From Streptomyces sp. NRRL S-455 (GTDB lineage: Bacteria; Actinomycetota; Actinomycetes; Streptomycetales; Streptomycetaceae), in assembly GCF_000717875.1 (NCBI RefSeq), contig NZ_JOCT01000001.1, forward strand, positions 124,001-188,000: a DNA stretch of 64,000 bases, written 5' to 3'. Below, in pieces: positions 55,018 through 63,026 of the stretch; position 1 is the stretch's first letter; every line of letters starts with the position of its first letter. The translations under genes and the position numbers were made by a program. The notes under the pieces are model-generated. The model had not been told where the DNA came from. It did not search any database and saw only the letters and a program-made list of their open reading frames with translations.

Positions 55018-55923
55018 GTGCCGAACGAGGTCGGAGTGACGCGCCGTCACGGGCTCAAGGCAGCGGCGGCCGCCGCCGTCGCGGGACCGCTGCTCACCAC
55101 CGCGGGTCCCACACGGCCCGCTTCCGCCGGCGAGCACCCGGGCGCCCTGAACGTCATGACGTTCAACGTGCGCTTCGCGACCGTCGTCGACAAGACACCG
55201 CGCTGGACCGTGCGCCGACCGGTGATGCGAGAACTGCTGCGCCGCGAGCGACCTCACGTCATCGGCACGCAGGAAGGGCTCTACCGGCAAGTGCGCATGA
55301 TCGAGAAGGATCTCGGCGAGCACTACGACTGGATCGGCACCGGACGCGGGGGCGGCAGCAAGGACGAGTTCATGGCGGTCTTCTACGACACGCGCAGACT
55401 CGAGCCGGTCGAGTTCGACCACTTCTGGCTGTCCGACACCCCGTACACGATCGCCTCGAACACCTGGGACGCGGACTGGCTGCGCATGGTGACGTGGGTC
55501 CGTTTCGCCGACCTCGCCGACCGGGGACGGGAGTTCTACGTCCTGAACACCCATCTGGACAGCGTCAGCCAGTACGCCCGGGAACGCTCGGCGGGGCTCA
55601 TCGGCGAGACGATCGCCGGGTGGGACCGGTCGTTACCGGTCATCGTCACCGGCGACTTCAACGCGGCCGCCCACGACAACCGGGTGTACGAGCTCATGCT
55701 GGACATCGGACTGGTGGACACCTGGGACGCGGCGGCCTCGCGGAGTCCGGCGTACGGGACGTACCACCGCTACCAGGTGCCCAGACCCGGCGGGCGGCGC
55801 ATCGACTGGATCCTCACCACGCCCGGGGTGACCACGCACTGGGCCGGGATGAACACCTTCAGCGTGGACGGGACGTACCCGAGCGACCACCTGCCGGTGC
55901 AGGCCACGATGACCCTGGGATGA
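55018..55923 (+). CDS. Secreted endonuclease/exonuclease/phosphatase-family hydrolase
   Basis: 301-aa EEP-superfamily phosphodiesterase. The N-terminus has RR in a TRRHGLKAAAAAAVAGPLL context, a Tat-like export signal. The active-site motifs are MTFNVRF, TQEGLYRQVRMI, NTHLDS, VTGDFNAAAHDN and SDHLPVQA, all present. It may hydrolyse phospholipid, sugar or nucleic-acid phosphodiesters. GTG at 55018 after AAGGGGAGGGAG. Codon 206 (55633-55635) is TTA, so translation requires the bldA leucyl-tRNA and may be restricted to late growth. Confidence 0.85.
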   Translation: MPNEVGVTRRHGLKAAAAAAVAGPLLTTAGPTRPASAGEHPGALNVMTFNVRFATVVDKTPRWTVRRPVMRELLRRERPHVIGTQEGLYRQVRMIEKDLGEHYDWIGTGRGGGSKDEFMAVFYDTRRLEPVEFDHFWLSDTPYTIASNTWDADWLRMVTWVRFADLADRGREFYVLNTHLDSVSQYARERSAGLIGETIAGWDRSLPVIVTGDFNAAAHDNRVYELMLDIGLVDTWDAAASRSPAYGTYHRYQVPRPGGRRIDWILTTPGVTTHWAGMNTFSVDGTYPSDHLPVQATMTLG

Positions 55924-55927
55924 GAAG

Positions 55928-55976
55928 AGGCCCCCGTGACCGTTCGCCAGAACTCAAGGCGCGGTCACGGGGGCCT
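55928..55976. terminator. Bidirectional terminator between EEP hydrolase and etfA
   Basis: Perfect 15-bp stem AGGCCCCCGTGACCG (55928-55942) with 55962-55976, 19-base loop, between convergent genes. Confidence 0.85.
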
Positions 55977-55992
55977 TCCACATCCCGGTCGA

Positions 55993-56955
55993 TCAGCCCT
56001 TGCGGGTCTTGATCTCCTCGGTCAGGGCCGGGACGACGTCGAAGAGGTCGCCGACGACGCCGTAGTCGACCAGGTCGAAGATCGGGGCCTCGGCGTCCTT
56101 GTTGATCGCCACGATCGTCTTCGAGGTCTGCATACCGGCACGGTGCTGGATCGCACCCGAGATGCCGGAGGCGATGTACAGCTGCGGCGAGACCGACTTG
56201 CCCGTCTGGCCGACCTGGTTGGTGTGCGGGTACCAGCCGGCGTCCACCGCGGCACGCGAGGCACCGACGGCCGCGCCGAGGGAGTCGGCGAGCGCCTCGA
56301 TGATCGCGAAGTTCTCCGCGCCGTTGACGCCACGGCCACCGGAGACCACGATCGCGGCCTCGGTCAGCTCCGGGCGGCCCGTCGACTCACGCGGCGTACG
56401 GCCGGTGACCTTCGTGCCGGTGGCCTGAGCGGAGAAGGTCACGGACAGGGCCTCCACCGCACCGGCGGCCGGGGCCGGCTCGACGGCGGCGCTGTTGGGC
56501 TTGACCGTGATGACCGGGGTGCCCTTGGAGACGCGGGACTTGGTGGTGAAGGAGGCGGCGAACACCGACTGGGTGGCCACCGGGCCCTCGTCGCCGGCCT
56601 CCAGGTCGACGGCGTCGGTGATGATGCCGGAGCCCAGACGCAGCGCCAGACGGGCGGCGATCTCCTTGCCCTCGGCGGAGGACGGCACCAGCACGGCGGC
56701 CGGGGATACGGCCTCGTGCGCGGCCTGGAGGGCGTCCACCTTGGGTACGACCAGGTAGTCGGCGTACTCGGCGGCCTCGTGGGTGAGGACCTTGACCGCG
56801 CCGTGCTCGGCGAGCGTGGCGGCGGTGTCACCGGCGCCGTTGCCCAGTGCGACGGCGACCGGCTCGCCGATGCGGCGGGCCAGGGTCAGCAGCTCCAGAG
56901 TGGGCTTGCGGACGGCACCGTCCACGTGGTCGACGTAGACGAGAACTTCAGCCAT
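55993..56955 (-). CDS. etfA: Electron transfer flavoprotein subunit alpha
   Basis: 320-aa FAD-binding ETF alpha. The FAD-binding C-terminal domain holds [35 protein letters not shown] and [29 protein letters not shown], the standard ETF signature. It passes electrons from acyl-CoA dehydrogenases to the quinone pool. ATG at 56955 with AGGAGAG upstream. Downstream of etfB, 55 bp apart, the usual operon order. Confidence 0.96.
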   Translation of the reverse strand: MAEVLVYVDHVDGAVRKPTLELLTLARRIGEPVAVALGNGAGDTAATLAEHGAVKVLTHEAAEYADYLVVPKVDALQAAHEAVSPAAVLVPSSAEGKEIAARLALRLGSGIITDAVDLEAGDEGPVATQSVFAASFTTKSRVSKGTPVITVKPNSAAVEPAPAAGAVEALSVTFSAQATGTKVTGRTPRESTGRPELTEAAIVVSGGRGVNGAENFAIIEALADSLGAAVGASRAAVDAGWYPHTNQVGQTGKSVSPQLYIASGISGAIQHRAGMQTSKTIVAINKDAEAPIFDLVDYGVVGDLFDVVPALTEEIKTRKG

Positions 56956-57010
56956 GGGACTTCTTCTCTCCTGCTTGCGAAAGATGAGGGGCGGTCAGCG
57001 AATGCCGGGC

Positions 57011-57799
57011 TCAGATGAACTTCTGGCCCGCGAGGAACTCAGCGAGCTGCTTGCCGCCCTCGCCCTCGTCCTTGACGATCGTGCCCGCCGTACGGGCTGG
57101 GCGCTCGGCCGCGTTGTCGACCGTGGTGTAGGCGCCCTCCAGGCCGACCTCCTCGGCCTCGATGTCGAGGTCGGACAGGTCCCAGGACTCCACCGGCTTC
57201 TTCTTGGCCGCCATGATGCCCTTGAAGGACGGGTAGCGCGCCTCGCCGGACTGGTCGGTCACCGACACGACCGCCGGCAGGGACGCCTCGAGGTTCTCGG
57301 AGGCGGCGTCGCCGTCGCGACGGCCCTTGACCGTGCCGTCCTCGACCGACACCTCGGACAGCAGCGTCACCTGCGGCACGCCCAGGCGCTCGGCCAGCAG
57401 GGCCGGGACGACGCCCATGGTGCCGTCGGTGGAGGCCATGCCGGAGATCACCAGGTCGTAACCGGCCTTCTCGATCGCCTTGGCCAGGACCAGGGAGGTG
57501 CCGATGGCGTCGGTGCCGTGGATGTCGTCGTCCTCGACGTGGATGGCCTTGTCGGCACCCATGGACAGCGCCTTGCGCAGCGCGTCCTTGGCGTCCTCCG
57601 GGCCCACCGTCAGGACGGTGATCTCCACGTCGTCGTCCGAGTTCTCCGAGATCTGCAGCGCCTGCTCGACCGCGTACTCGTCGAGCTCGGAGAGCAGACC
57701 GTCCACGTCGTCCCGGTCGACGGTCAGGTCATCGGCGAAGTGCCGGTCGCCAGTGGCGTCGGGCACGTACTTCACAGTGACAACGATCCTCAAGCTCAC
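57011..57799 (-). CDS. etfB: Electron transfer flavoprotein subunit beta
   Basis: 262-aa AMP-binding ETF beta, starting MSLRIVVTVKYVPDATGD, with the ETF beta signature YDLVISGMASTDGTMGVVPALLAERLGVPQVTL. GTG at 57799 with AGGAG upstream. Forms a dimer with EtfA in beta-oxidation electron transfer. Preceded by a 16-bp hairpin and a promoter with a TetR-type operator. Confidence 0.96.
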   Translation of the reverse strand: MSLRIVVTVKYVPDATGDRHFADDLTVDRDDVDGLLSELDEYAVEQALQISENSDDDVEITVLTVGPEDAKDALRKALSMGADKAIHVEDDDIHGTDAIGTSLVLAKAIEKAGYDLVISGMASTDGTMGVVPALLAERLGVPQVTLLSEVSVEDGTVKGRRDGDAASENLEASLPAVVSVTDQSGEARYPSFKGIMAAKKKPVESWDLSDLDIEAEEVGLEGAYTTVDNAAERPARTAGTIVKDEGEGGKQLAEFLAGQKFI

Positions 57800-57831
57800 G
57801 CCGGCTCTCCTACTGCATCGTCATTTCTCGG

Positions 57832-57847
57832 TGCCTGCTTGCAGGCA
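57832..57847. repeat. 16-bp inverted repeat in the etfB leader
   Basis: TGCCTGC-TT-GCAGGCA lies 33 bp before the etfB start. It could be a leader hairpin or an operator. No overlap with the promoter. Confidence 0.45.
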
Positions 57848-57906
57848 GCATAGGCGCCTCAAGCGGCCGATCCCGGTCGGGGCGGCCCACGCTCCGAGCG
57901 AAATAT

Positions 57907-57943
57907 TACTCGTCAGTACATCCAGTTCATGCCCGCTAAGCAA
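57907..57943 (-). promoter_or_regulatory. etfB promoter with TetR-type operator
   Basis: On the minus strand, -35 TTGCTT (57943-57938), a 17-bp spacer, -10 TGTACT (57920-57915). The -10 overlaps the palindrome TACTGACGAGTA (57907-57918 on the complement), a TetR-like operator pattern. Position and spacing suggest repression by a fatty-acid-responsive TetR regulator encoded elsewhere, which is inference. Confidence 0.5.
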
Positions 57944-58016
57944 GCGCTTTGAACTGTGACCTTCGCAACGCAGCGTAACCGGAACTCGACGGCCCCGCAG
58001 CCGGGGGGGGACCAGG

Positions 58017-58508
58017 TCAGTCGCGCAGGCGGCCGAAACGTCCCTGGTGGTAGAGGAGCGGCCGGCCGGTGCCCGTGGGGTCGCCGTGCACGACCTCCGC
58101 GATCACGATCCGGTGGTCTCCCGCCGGCACGCGGGCCACGACCCGGGCCACCAGCCAGGCGAGCACGCCGTCGAGCACGGGGACCCCCTCGGGACCCTCG
58201 CGCCACTGGGTGGGCGCCGCGAAGCGGTCGGCTCCGCTGCGGGCGAAGGTCGCGGCCAGCTCCTGCTGGTGCTCTCCGAGAATGTGCACACCGACATGGC
58301 CGGTGACGGCGATGGCGGGCCAGCTGGAGGAGCCGGTGCCGACCCCGAACGACAGCAGGGGCGGCTCGGCGGAGACGGAGCTCAGGGACGTCGCGGTGAA
58401 GCCCACCGGACCGGCGTCGCCACGCGCGGTGATCACGGCGACTCCGGCCGCGTGCCGCCGGAAGACCGAGCGCAGGAGGTCGGGTGTGGCGAGGAGGTCC
58501 GGAGGCAT
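58017..58508 (-). CDS. Flavin reductase-like protein (FMN-binding split barrel)
   Basis: 163-aa protein: FRRHAAGVAVITARGDAGPVGFTATSLSSVSAEPPLLSFGV is the characteristic FMN-binding start (HpaC/flavin-reductase-like), with FARSGADRFA further on. It supplies reduced flavin to partner monooxygenases or acts as an oxidoreductase itself. ATG at 58508; the longer frame is not family sequence. Next to etfBA but separately transcribed. Confidence 0.85.
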   Translation of the reverse strand: MPPDLLATPDLLRSVFRRHAAGVAVITARGDAGPVGFTATSLSSVSAEPPLLSFGVGTGSSSWPAIAVTGHVGVHILGEHQQELAATFARSGADRFAAPTQWREGPEGVPVLDGVLAWLVARVVARVPAGDHRIVIAEVVHGDPTGTGRPLLYHQGRFGRLRD

Positions 58509-58591
58509 GGGGTCAGGCTGACGATAAATGGTCCGCGCAGTCAAGTTCGTTCCGTGAAGTGGGAGATGACTCACCGGCCGCGTCGCCCGGC

Positions 58592-59005
58592 TCACACCGC
58601 CTCCCCCAGCGCGGCGATCACGTCGGCCTTGCGCGGCTGGCCTGTGGCCCGCCGCACCACCCGGCCGTCGGCGTCGAGGACCAGCACGGTCGGGGTCTTG
58701 AGGATGCCCAGCCGTCGCACGAGGTCCAGGTGGGCCTCGGCGTCGATCTCGACGTGGGCCACGCCCTGGACCATGCCGGCGACCTCGCCGAGCACCCGCC
58801 GGGTCGCCCGGCAGGGCGCGCAGAACGCGCTGGAGAACTGCACGAGCGTGGCCCGCTCACCGAGCTCCGCGCCCAGCTCCGACGCATCGAGCAGCTTGCC
58901 GTCGTCCCGTCCGCGCACCCGTACTCTCCCGCTCCGCCGCCGTCGCAGCACTCCGTAGGCGCTCGCCGCCGCGAGCACCAGCACGCACACCACCAGTCCG
59001 GTCAT
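58592..59005 (-). CDS. Membrane-anchored thioredoxin-like protein
   Basis: 137-aa protein. An N-terminal membrane anchor (LVVCVLVLAAASAYGVL), then a thioredoxin fold with the active site SSAFCAPCRATRRV, in which the CAPC cysteines are the redox pair, and KTPTVLVLDADGRVV containing the cis-Pro. Expected role is disulfide exchange at the outer membrane face. ATG at 59005. Divergent from a DUF4395 gene, a frequent partner of TlpA-like proteins. Confidence 0.82.
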   Translation of the reverse strand: MTGLVVCVLVLAAASAYGVLRRRRSGRVRVRGRDDGKLLDASELGAELGERATLVQFSSAFCAPCRATRRVLGEVAGMVQGVAHVEIDAEAHLDLVRRLGILKTPTVLVLDADGRVVRRATGQPRKADVIAALGEAV

Positions 59006-59082
59006 CTCCGAGTGCAAGCGTTCACGAGACCGCAAAGATTCCCGCCCCTCACCAGGGCCGCGATACGGAATGCTTGGCTCCT

Positions 59083-59499
59083 ATGGATATCGACGCAAGA
59101 GGGCCGCGTGTCGGTGCCGCCGTGACCACCGTCGTCCTGGCGCTCGTTCTGGTCACGGGGAGCGTGTGGCTGCTGGCCTGGCAGACGCTGGCGTTCCTGC
59201 TGGGCGCCGCGGGCGGAGTGAGCCGGTCGCCGTACGGCTGGCTGTTCCGCGTGGCCGTAAGGCCACGACTCGGGCCGCCGACCGAGTTCGAGGCGCCCGA
59301 ACCGCCCCGTTTCGCCCAGGCGGTTGGGCTGGTCTTCGCCGGGCTCGGGCTCGTCGGCTACACGCTGGGGCCCGGCTGGCTGGGACTCGCGGCGACGGGG
59401 GCGGCCCTCGCGGCCGCCTTCCTCAATGCCGCGTTCGGGTACTGCCTGGGATGCGAGTTGTACCTGCTCGTGCGGCGAGTGACGGTACGGGCGGAGTAA
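59083..59499 (+). CDS. DUF4395 membrane protein
   Basis: 138-aa membrane protein with four hydrophobic helices and the CxxC motif GYCLGCELYLL near the C-terminus, typical of DUF4395. Often encoded beside thioredoxin-like proteins, so it probably takes part in a transmembrane thiol-redox relay. ATG at 59083. Divergent from the thioredoxin-like gene. Confidence 0.8.
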   Translation: MDIDARGPRVGAAVTTVVLALVLVTGSVWLLAWQTLAFLLGAAGGVSRSPYGWLFRVAVRPRLGPPTEFEAPEPPRFAQAVGLVFAGLGLVGYTLGPGWLGLAATGAALAAAFLNAAFGYCLGCELYLLVRRVTVRAE

Positions 59500-59688
59500 T
59501 GGGGCCGCAAAAGCCCGAGGTGGGGTCCGTGGGGGCGACGTGACGAGAATCTCCTCGCATGGGGGCACGGGGGCTGGCTACCCGGCCGTTCTTGGGGCAC
59601 GATCTGCGACAAGCCGTAAACCTACGGCTGCGTAACTTCTTCACTGGGAATCCCTTCCCAGGCAGAGCAGGAAGGGTCCGACCCGCCC

Positions 59689-60417
59689 ATGGCAGAGTTC
59701 GTCTACCGTCCCGTCGTCGGTTTCGCCCGCACGCTGTTCAAGGTGTGGGACCTCAAGATCGACTGCCAGGGTTCGGAGAACATCCCGCGCTCGGGCGGCG
59801 CCGTGCTGGTGAGCAATCACATCAGCTACCTGGACTTCGTCTTCAACGGCCTGGCGGCGCTGCCACAGAAGCGTCTCGTGCGGTTCATGGCGAAGGAGTC
59901 CGTCTTCCGCCACAAGATCTCGGGCCCGCTGATGCGCGGGATGAAGCACATCCCGGTGGACCGCGAGCAGGGCGAGGCGGCCTACGCGCACGCCCTGGAC
60001 TCGCTGCGGTCGGGTGAGATCGTCGGGGTCTTCCCGGAGGCGACCATCTCGCAGTCGTTCACGCTGAAGAGCTTCAAGTCGGGCGCCGCGCGCCTGGCGC
60101 AGGAGGCCGGTGTGCCGCTGGTCCCGATGGCGGTGTGGGGCACGCAGCGCCTGTGGACCAAGGGCCACCCCCGCAACTTCAAGCGCAGCCACATCCCCAT
60201 CACGATCCGGGTGGGCGAGGCGATCGAGGCCTCCCGCGACAAGTACGCGGGCGCCATCACCCGCCAGCTGCGCGAGCGCGTCCAGGAACTCCTCGAGGCC
60301 GCCCAGCGCGCCTATCCGGTGCGCCCGAAGGGCCCGGACGACACCTGGTGGATGCCGGCGCACCTCGGCGGCACGGCGCCGACGCCGGAGCAGGTGAAGG
60401 CGGCCGAGGCGCACTGA
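59689..60417 (+). CDS. 1-acyl-sn-glycerol-3-phosphate acyltransferase (PlsC family)
   Basis: 242-aa acyltransferase. The catalytic HX4D block is VSNHISYLDFVF; the second block FPEATIS and the EAGVPLVPMAVWG segment complete the PlsC pattern. It transfers fatty acyl groups to lysophosphatidic acid in phospholipid synthesis. ATG at 59689 after GCAGGAAGGG. The next gene is convergent. Confidence 0.9.
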   Translation: MAEFVYRPVVGFARTLFKVWDLKIDCQGSENIPRSGGAVLVSNHISYLDFVFNGLAALPQKRLVRFMAKESVFRHKISGPLMRGMKHIPVDREQGEAAYAHALDSLRSGEIVGVFPEATISQSFTLKSFKSGAARLAQEAGVPLVPMAVWGTQRLWTKGHPRNFKRSHIPITIRVGEAIEASRDKYAGAITRQLRERVQELLEAAQRAYPVRPKGPDDTWWMPAHLGGTAPTPEQVKAAEAH

Positions 60418-60435
60418 CCTCGAGGCCCGCACGCC

Positions 60436-61008
60436 TCAGAGTGCCGTAGGGAGCGTCCGCCACAGATGCGGCCGGTCGGCGGCCGCTTTGAGGACGTCGA
60501 GCACGGCCGGGTGCGGTGCGGCGTGCAGCACTGGACAGTCCGACTCGCCCGACGCGTGATCGGGCGTGAAGGCGAGCCGCTCGCCGTCCAGGGAGAACTG
60601 CGCGTCCACGCCCGGCTTGTTGCCCCGGGGGTCCTGTCGGTGCCATCCACCGTTGAACCGCACGGCGACCAGGCCGTGCACCACCCCCAACTCCTGGTAA
60701 CAAAACGCCGTCGGGATGTCCTCGGCCCGGAGCAGCGCGGCCAGTGCGTGGGCTTTGGCGTAGCAGATGCCGGTGCGCTGCTCCAGGACATCGGAGGCAC
60801 GCCAGGTGACCCGGAGATCACCGGAGTCCTGGGAGTGCGGAATGGTGTCACGCACGAAGTCGAACGCCGCCCGCGCATACTCATACGAATTCGCCACGCC
60901 CTCGGTGAGCCTGGCAGCCGTCTCGCGCACGAGCGGATGATGATGATCGATCGCCTCGTCAGCGACCAAGTAGGCGGAGAGGTCGGCGGTTTCCTGAATC
61001 AGCTGCAT
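60436..61008 (-). CDS. Transglutaminase-like cysteine protease-fold protein
   Basis: 190-aa protein. The triad of the transglutaminase-like superfamily is visible: Cys in RTGICYAKAHALAALLRAE, His in VVHGLVAVRF, and Asp in WHRQDPRG. It is short and lacks a signal peptide, so a cytosolic peptidase or amidase role is likelier than protein crosslinking. ATG at 61008. Confidence 0.82.
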   Translation of the reverse strand: MQLIQETADLSAYLVADEAIDHHHPLVRETAARLTEGVANSYEYARAAFDFVRDTIPHSQDSGDLRVTWRASDVLEQRTGICYAKAHALAALLRAEDIPTAFCYQELGVVHGLVAVRFNGGWHRQDPRGNKPGVDAQFSLDGERLAFTPDHASGESDCPVLHAAPHPAVLDVLKAAADRPHLWRTLPTAL

Positions 61009-61104
61009 GCAGGCAGAGCATAGGGAGAGACCCGCGAGCGAGGCAATTGATTTCCAGCTTTCCGCATACCTATGCAGCAGGCGTGGTCGTCAGGGCGCCG
61101 GAGC

Positions 61105-61136
61105 CGAGCCGGACCCCGCGCGCGGGGTCCGGCTCG
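61105..61136 (-). terminator. Terminator after the threonine aldolase gene
   Basis: Perfect 16-bp palindrome, CGAGCCGGACCCCGCG (61105-61120) with its complement (61121-61136), located 24 bases after the minus-strand stop at 61160. Confidence 0.8.
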
Positions 61137-61159
61137 TCAACCGCTGAACCGCACCGGAG

Positions 61160-62230
61160 TCAGCGGGCCATCTCCTCCTTGAGCGCCGCGACGAACGCGT
61201 CCACGTCGTCCTCGGTCGTGTCGAATGCGCACATCCAGCGGACGTCGCCCGCGGCCTCGTCCCAGAAATAGAAGCGGAACCGCTTCTGGAGGCGTTCGCT
61301 CACGTCGTGCGGCAGGCGGGCGAACACGGCGTTGGCCTGCACGGGGTGGAGGATCTCCACCCCGTGCACGGCGCGCACGCCCTCGGCGAGGCGCTGGGCC
61401 ATCTCGTTGGAGTGGCGGGCGTTGCGCAGCCACAGGTCCCGGGCGAGCAGGGCCTCCAACTGCACCGACACGAAGCGCATCTTGGAGGCGAGCTGCATGG
61501 ACAGCTTGCGCAGGTGCTTCATGTGACGGACGGCGTCCTGGTTGATCACCACCACCGCCTCGCCGAACAGGGCGCCGTTCTTCGTGCCGCCCAGGGAGAG
61601 GATGTCGACGCCCGCCGCGTTGGTGAGCGTCCGCATCGGGACGTTCAGGGTGGCGGCCGCGTTGGCCAGCCGGGAGCCGTCCAGGTGCACCTTCATGCCG
61701 TGCGCGTGGGCATGCTCGCACAGGGCGTGTATCTCCTCCGGCGTGTAGACCGTGCCGAGTTCGGTGGCCTGGGCGATGGAGACGACCTGCGGCATGGCGC
61801 GGTGCTCGTCGTCCCAGCCGTACGCCTGGCGGTCGATCAGCTCGGGGGTGAGCTTGCCGTCCGGTGTCGGCACGGTCAGCAGCTTCAGGCCGCCGACCCG
61901 CTCGGGCGCCCCGCACTCGTCGACGTTGATGTGCGCGCTCTCGGCGCAGATCACCGCGCCCCAGCGGTCGGTGACGGCCTGGAGGGCGACGACGTTGGCG
62001 CCGGTCCCGTTGAACACCGGGAACGCCTCGGCGGTGGGGCCGAAGTGGCTGCGCACGACGTTCTGGAGGTTGTCCGTGTAGGCGTCCTCGCCATAGGCGA
62101 CCTGGTGTCCGCCGTTGGCCAGGGCCAGGGCGGCGAGTACCTCCGGGTGGGCCCCGGCGTAGTTGTCGCTGGCGAAACCGCGGACGTCGGGGTCGTGATG
62201 GCGACGGGCGTCGGTCTTCGGCGGGTTCAC
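61160..62230 (-). CDS. Low-specificity L-threonine aldolase
   Basis: 356-aa PLP-dependent enzyme that splits threonine or beta-hydroxy amino acids to glycine and an aldehyde. The family start is FASDNYAGAHPEVLAALA, the PLP-Lys sits in ILSLGGTKNGAL, and HLDGSRLANAA carries the PLP-binding Asp. GTG at 62230 overlaps the SDR stop (GTGA), so translation is coupled. An SDR and a DUF6421-like protein precede it in the operon. Confidence 0.92.
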   Translation of the reverse strand: MNPPKTDARRHHDPDVRGFASDNYAGAHPEVLAALALANGGHQVAYGEDAYTDNLQNVVRSHFGPTAEAFPVFNGTGANVVALQAVTDRWGAVICAESAHINVDECGAPERVGGLKLLTVPTPDGKLTPELIDRQAYGWDDEHRAMPQVVSIAQATELGTVYTPEEIHALCEHAHAHGMKVHLDGSRLANAAATLNVPMRTLTNAAGVDILSLGGTKNGALFGEAVVVINQDAVRHMKHLRKLSMQLASKMRFVSVQLEALLARDLWLRNARHSNEMAQRLAEGVRAVHGVEILHPVQANAVFARLPHDVSERLQKRFRFYFWDEAAGDVRWMCAFDTTEDDVDAFVAALKEEMAR

Positions 62231-62976
62231 GGCTTCTCGGTGAGCCACAGACGGTTTCCGTTCACTTCGGCGGCAGGCTTGTCCCAGACCTCGGCGATGG
62301 CGTCGGCCAGGTCATTGACGTCGGTGAAGCCCGCGAACTTCGCGTTGGGGCGGTCGGCGCGCATCGCGTCGTGCACCAGCGCCTTCACCACCAGGATGGC
62401 AGCCGCCGAGGTCGGCCCCTCGGCACCCCCGGCCTTGCGGAAGGCGTCGGCCAGGGCGAGCGTCCAGGCCTCGGCCGCGGCCTTGGCGGCGGCGTACGAG
62501 GCGTTGCCCGCGGTGGGCTTCGTGGCACCGGCCGCGCTGATCAGCACATACCGGCCGCGGTCGCTGCGCTGGAGGCTCTCGAAGAAGGCCAGGGAGGTGT
62601 GCTGCACGGTGCGGATCAGCAGCAGCTCCAGGAAGTCCCAGTCGTCGAGGCTCGTCTTGATGAAGGTCTCGCTGCCGCGCCAGCCGCCGACGAGATGGAC
62701 CAGGCCGTCGACGCGGCCGAAGTCCTTCTCGATGTGACTCGCCCAGTCACGGGTGGACTGCAGGTCCAGCAGGTCGACCGGTTCGCCGGTGACGGTCGCA
62801 CCGCCCGAGGCGTAGCGCGCCGCGTCCACGGCCTCCGCGAGCCGCTCGGGATCGTTGTCCGCCGCCGCCACGGTCGCCCCCGCCTCGGCCAGCCTGAGCA
62901 GCGCCGCACGGCCGGCGGGGCCGCCCGCGCCGGCCACCGCGATCACCGCACCGCTGAGAGCTCCGTTCCCCGCCAT
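62227..62976 (-). CDS. SDR-family oxidoreductase
   Basis: 249-aa short-chain dehydrogenase. The Rossmann glycine motif is AVAGAGGPAGRAALLRLAEAGA, and the catalytic segment is SAAG...NASYAAAKAAAEAWTLALADA with Tyr and Lys. The GxxxGxG pattern is altered (GAGGPAG). ATG at 62976 with AGGAGG eight bases upstream. It overlaps the threonine aldolase by 4 bp. Confidence 0.88.
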   Translation of the reverse strand: MAGNGALSGAVIAVAGAGGPAGRAALLRLAEAGATVAAADNDPERLAEAVDAARYASGGATVTGEPVDLLDLQSTRDWASHIEKDFGRVDGLVHLVGGWRGSETFIKTSLDDWDFLELLLIRTVQHTSLAFFESLQRSDRGRYVLISAAGATKPTAGNASYAAAKAAAEAWTLALADAFRKAGGAEGPTSAAAILVVKALVHDAMRADRPNAKFAGFTDVNDLADAIAEVWDKPAAEVNGNRLWLTEKP

Positions 62977-63026
62977 CTTCTTCGCCTCCTGAGCAGTGTT
63001 CCCGGTCTCGCGGACGGTACCGCCGC

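Noticed and set aside
59074..59082. TTG at 59074 as start of the DUF4395 protein
   Set aside because: No ribosome-binding site, and the ATG at 59083 gives a normal family start.
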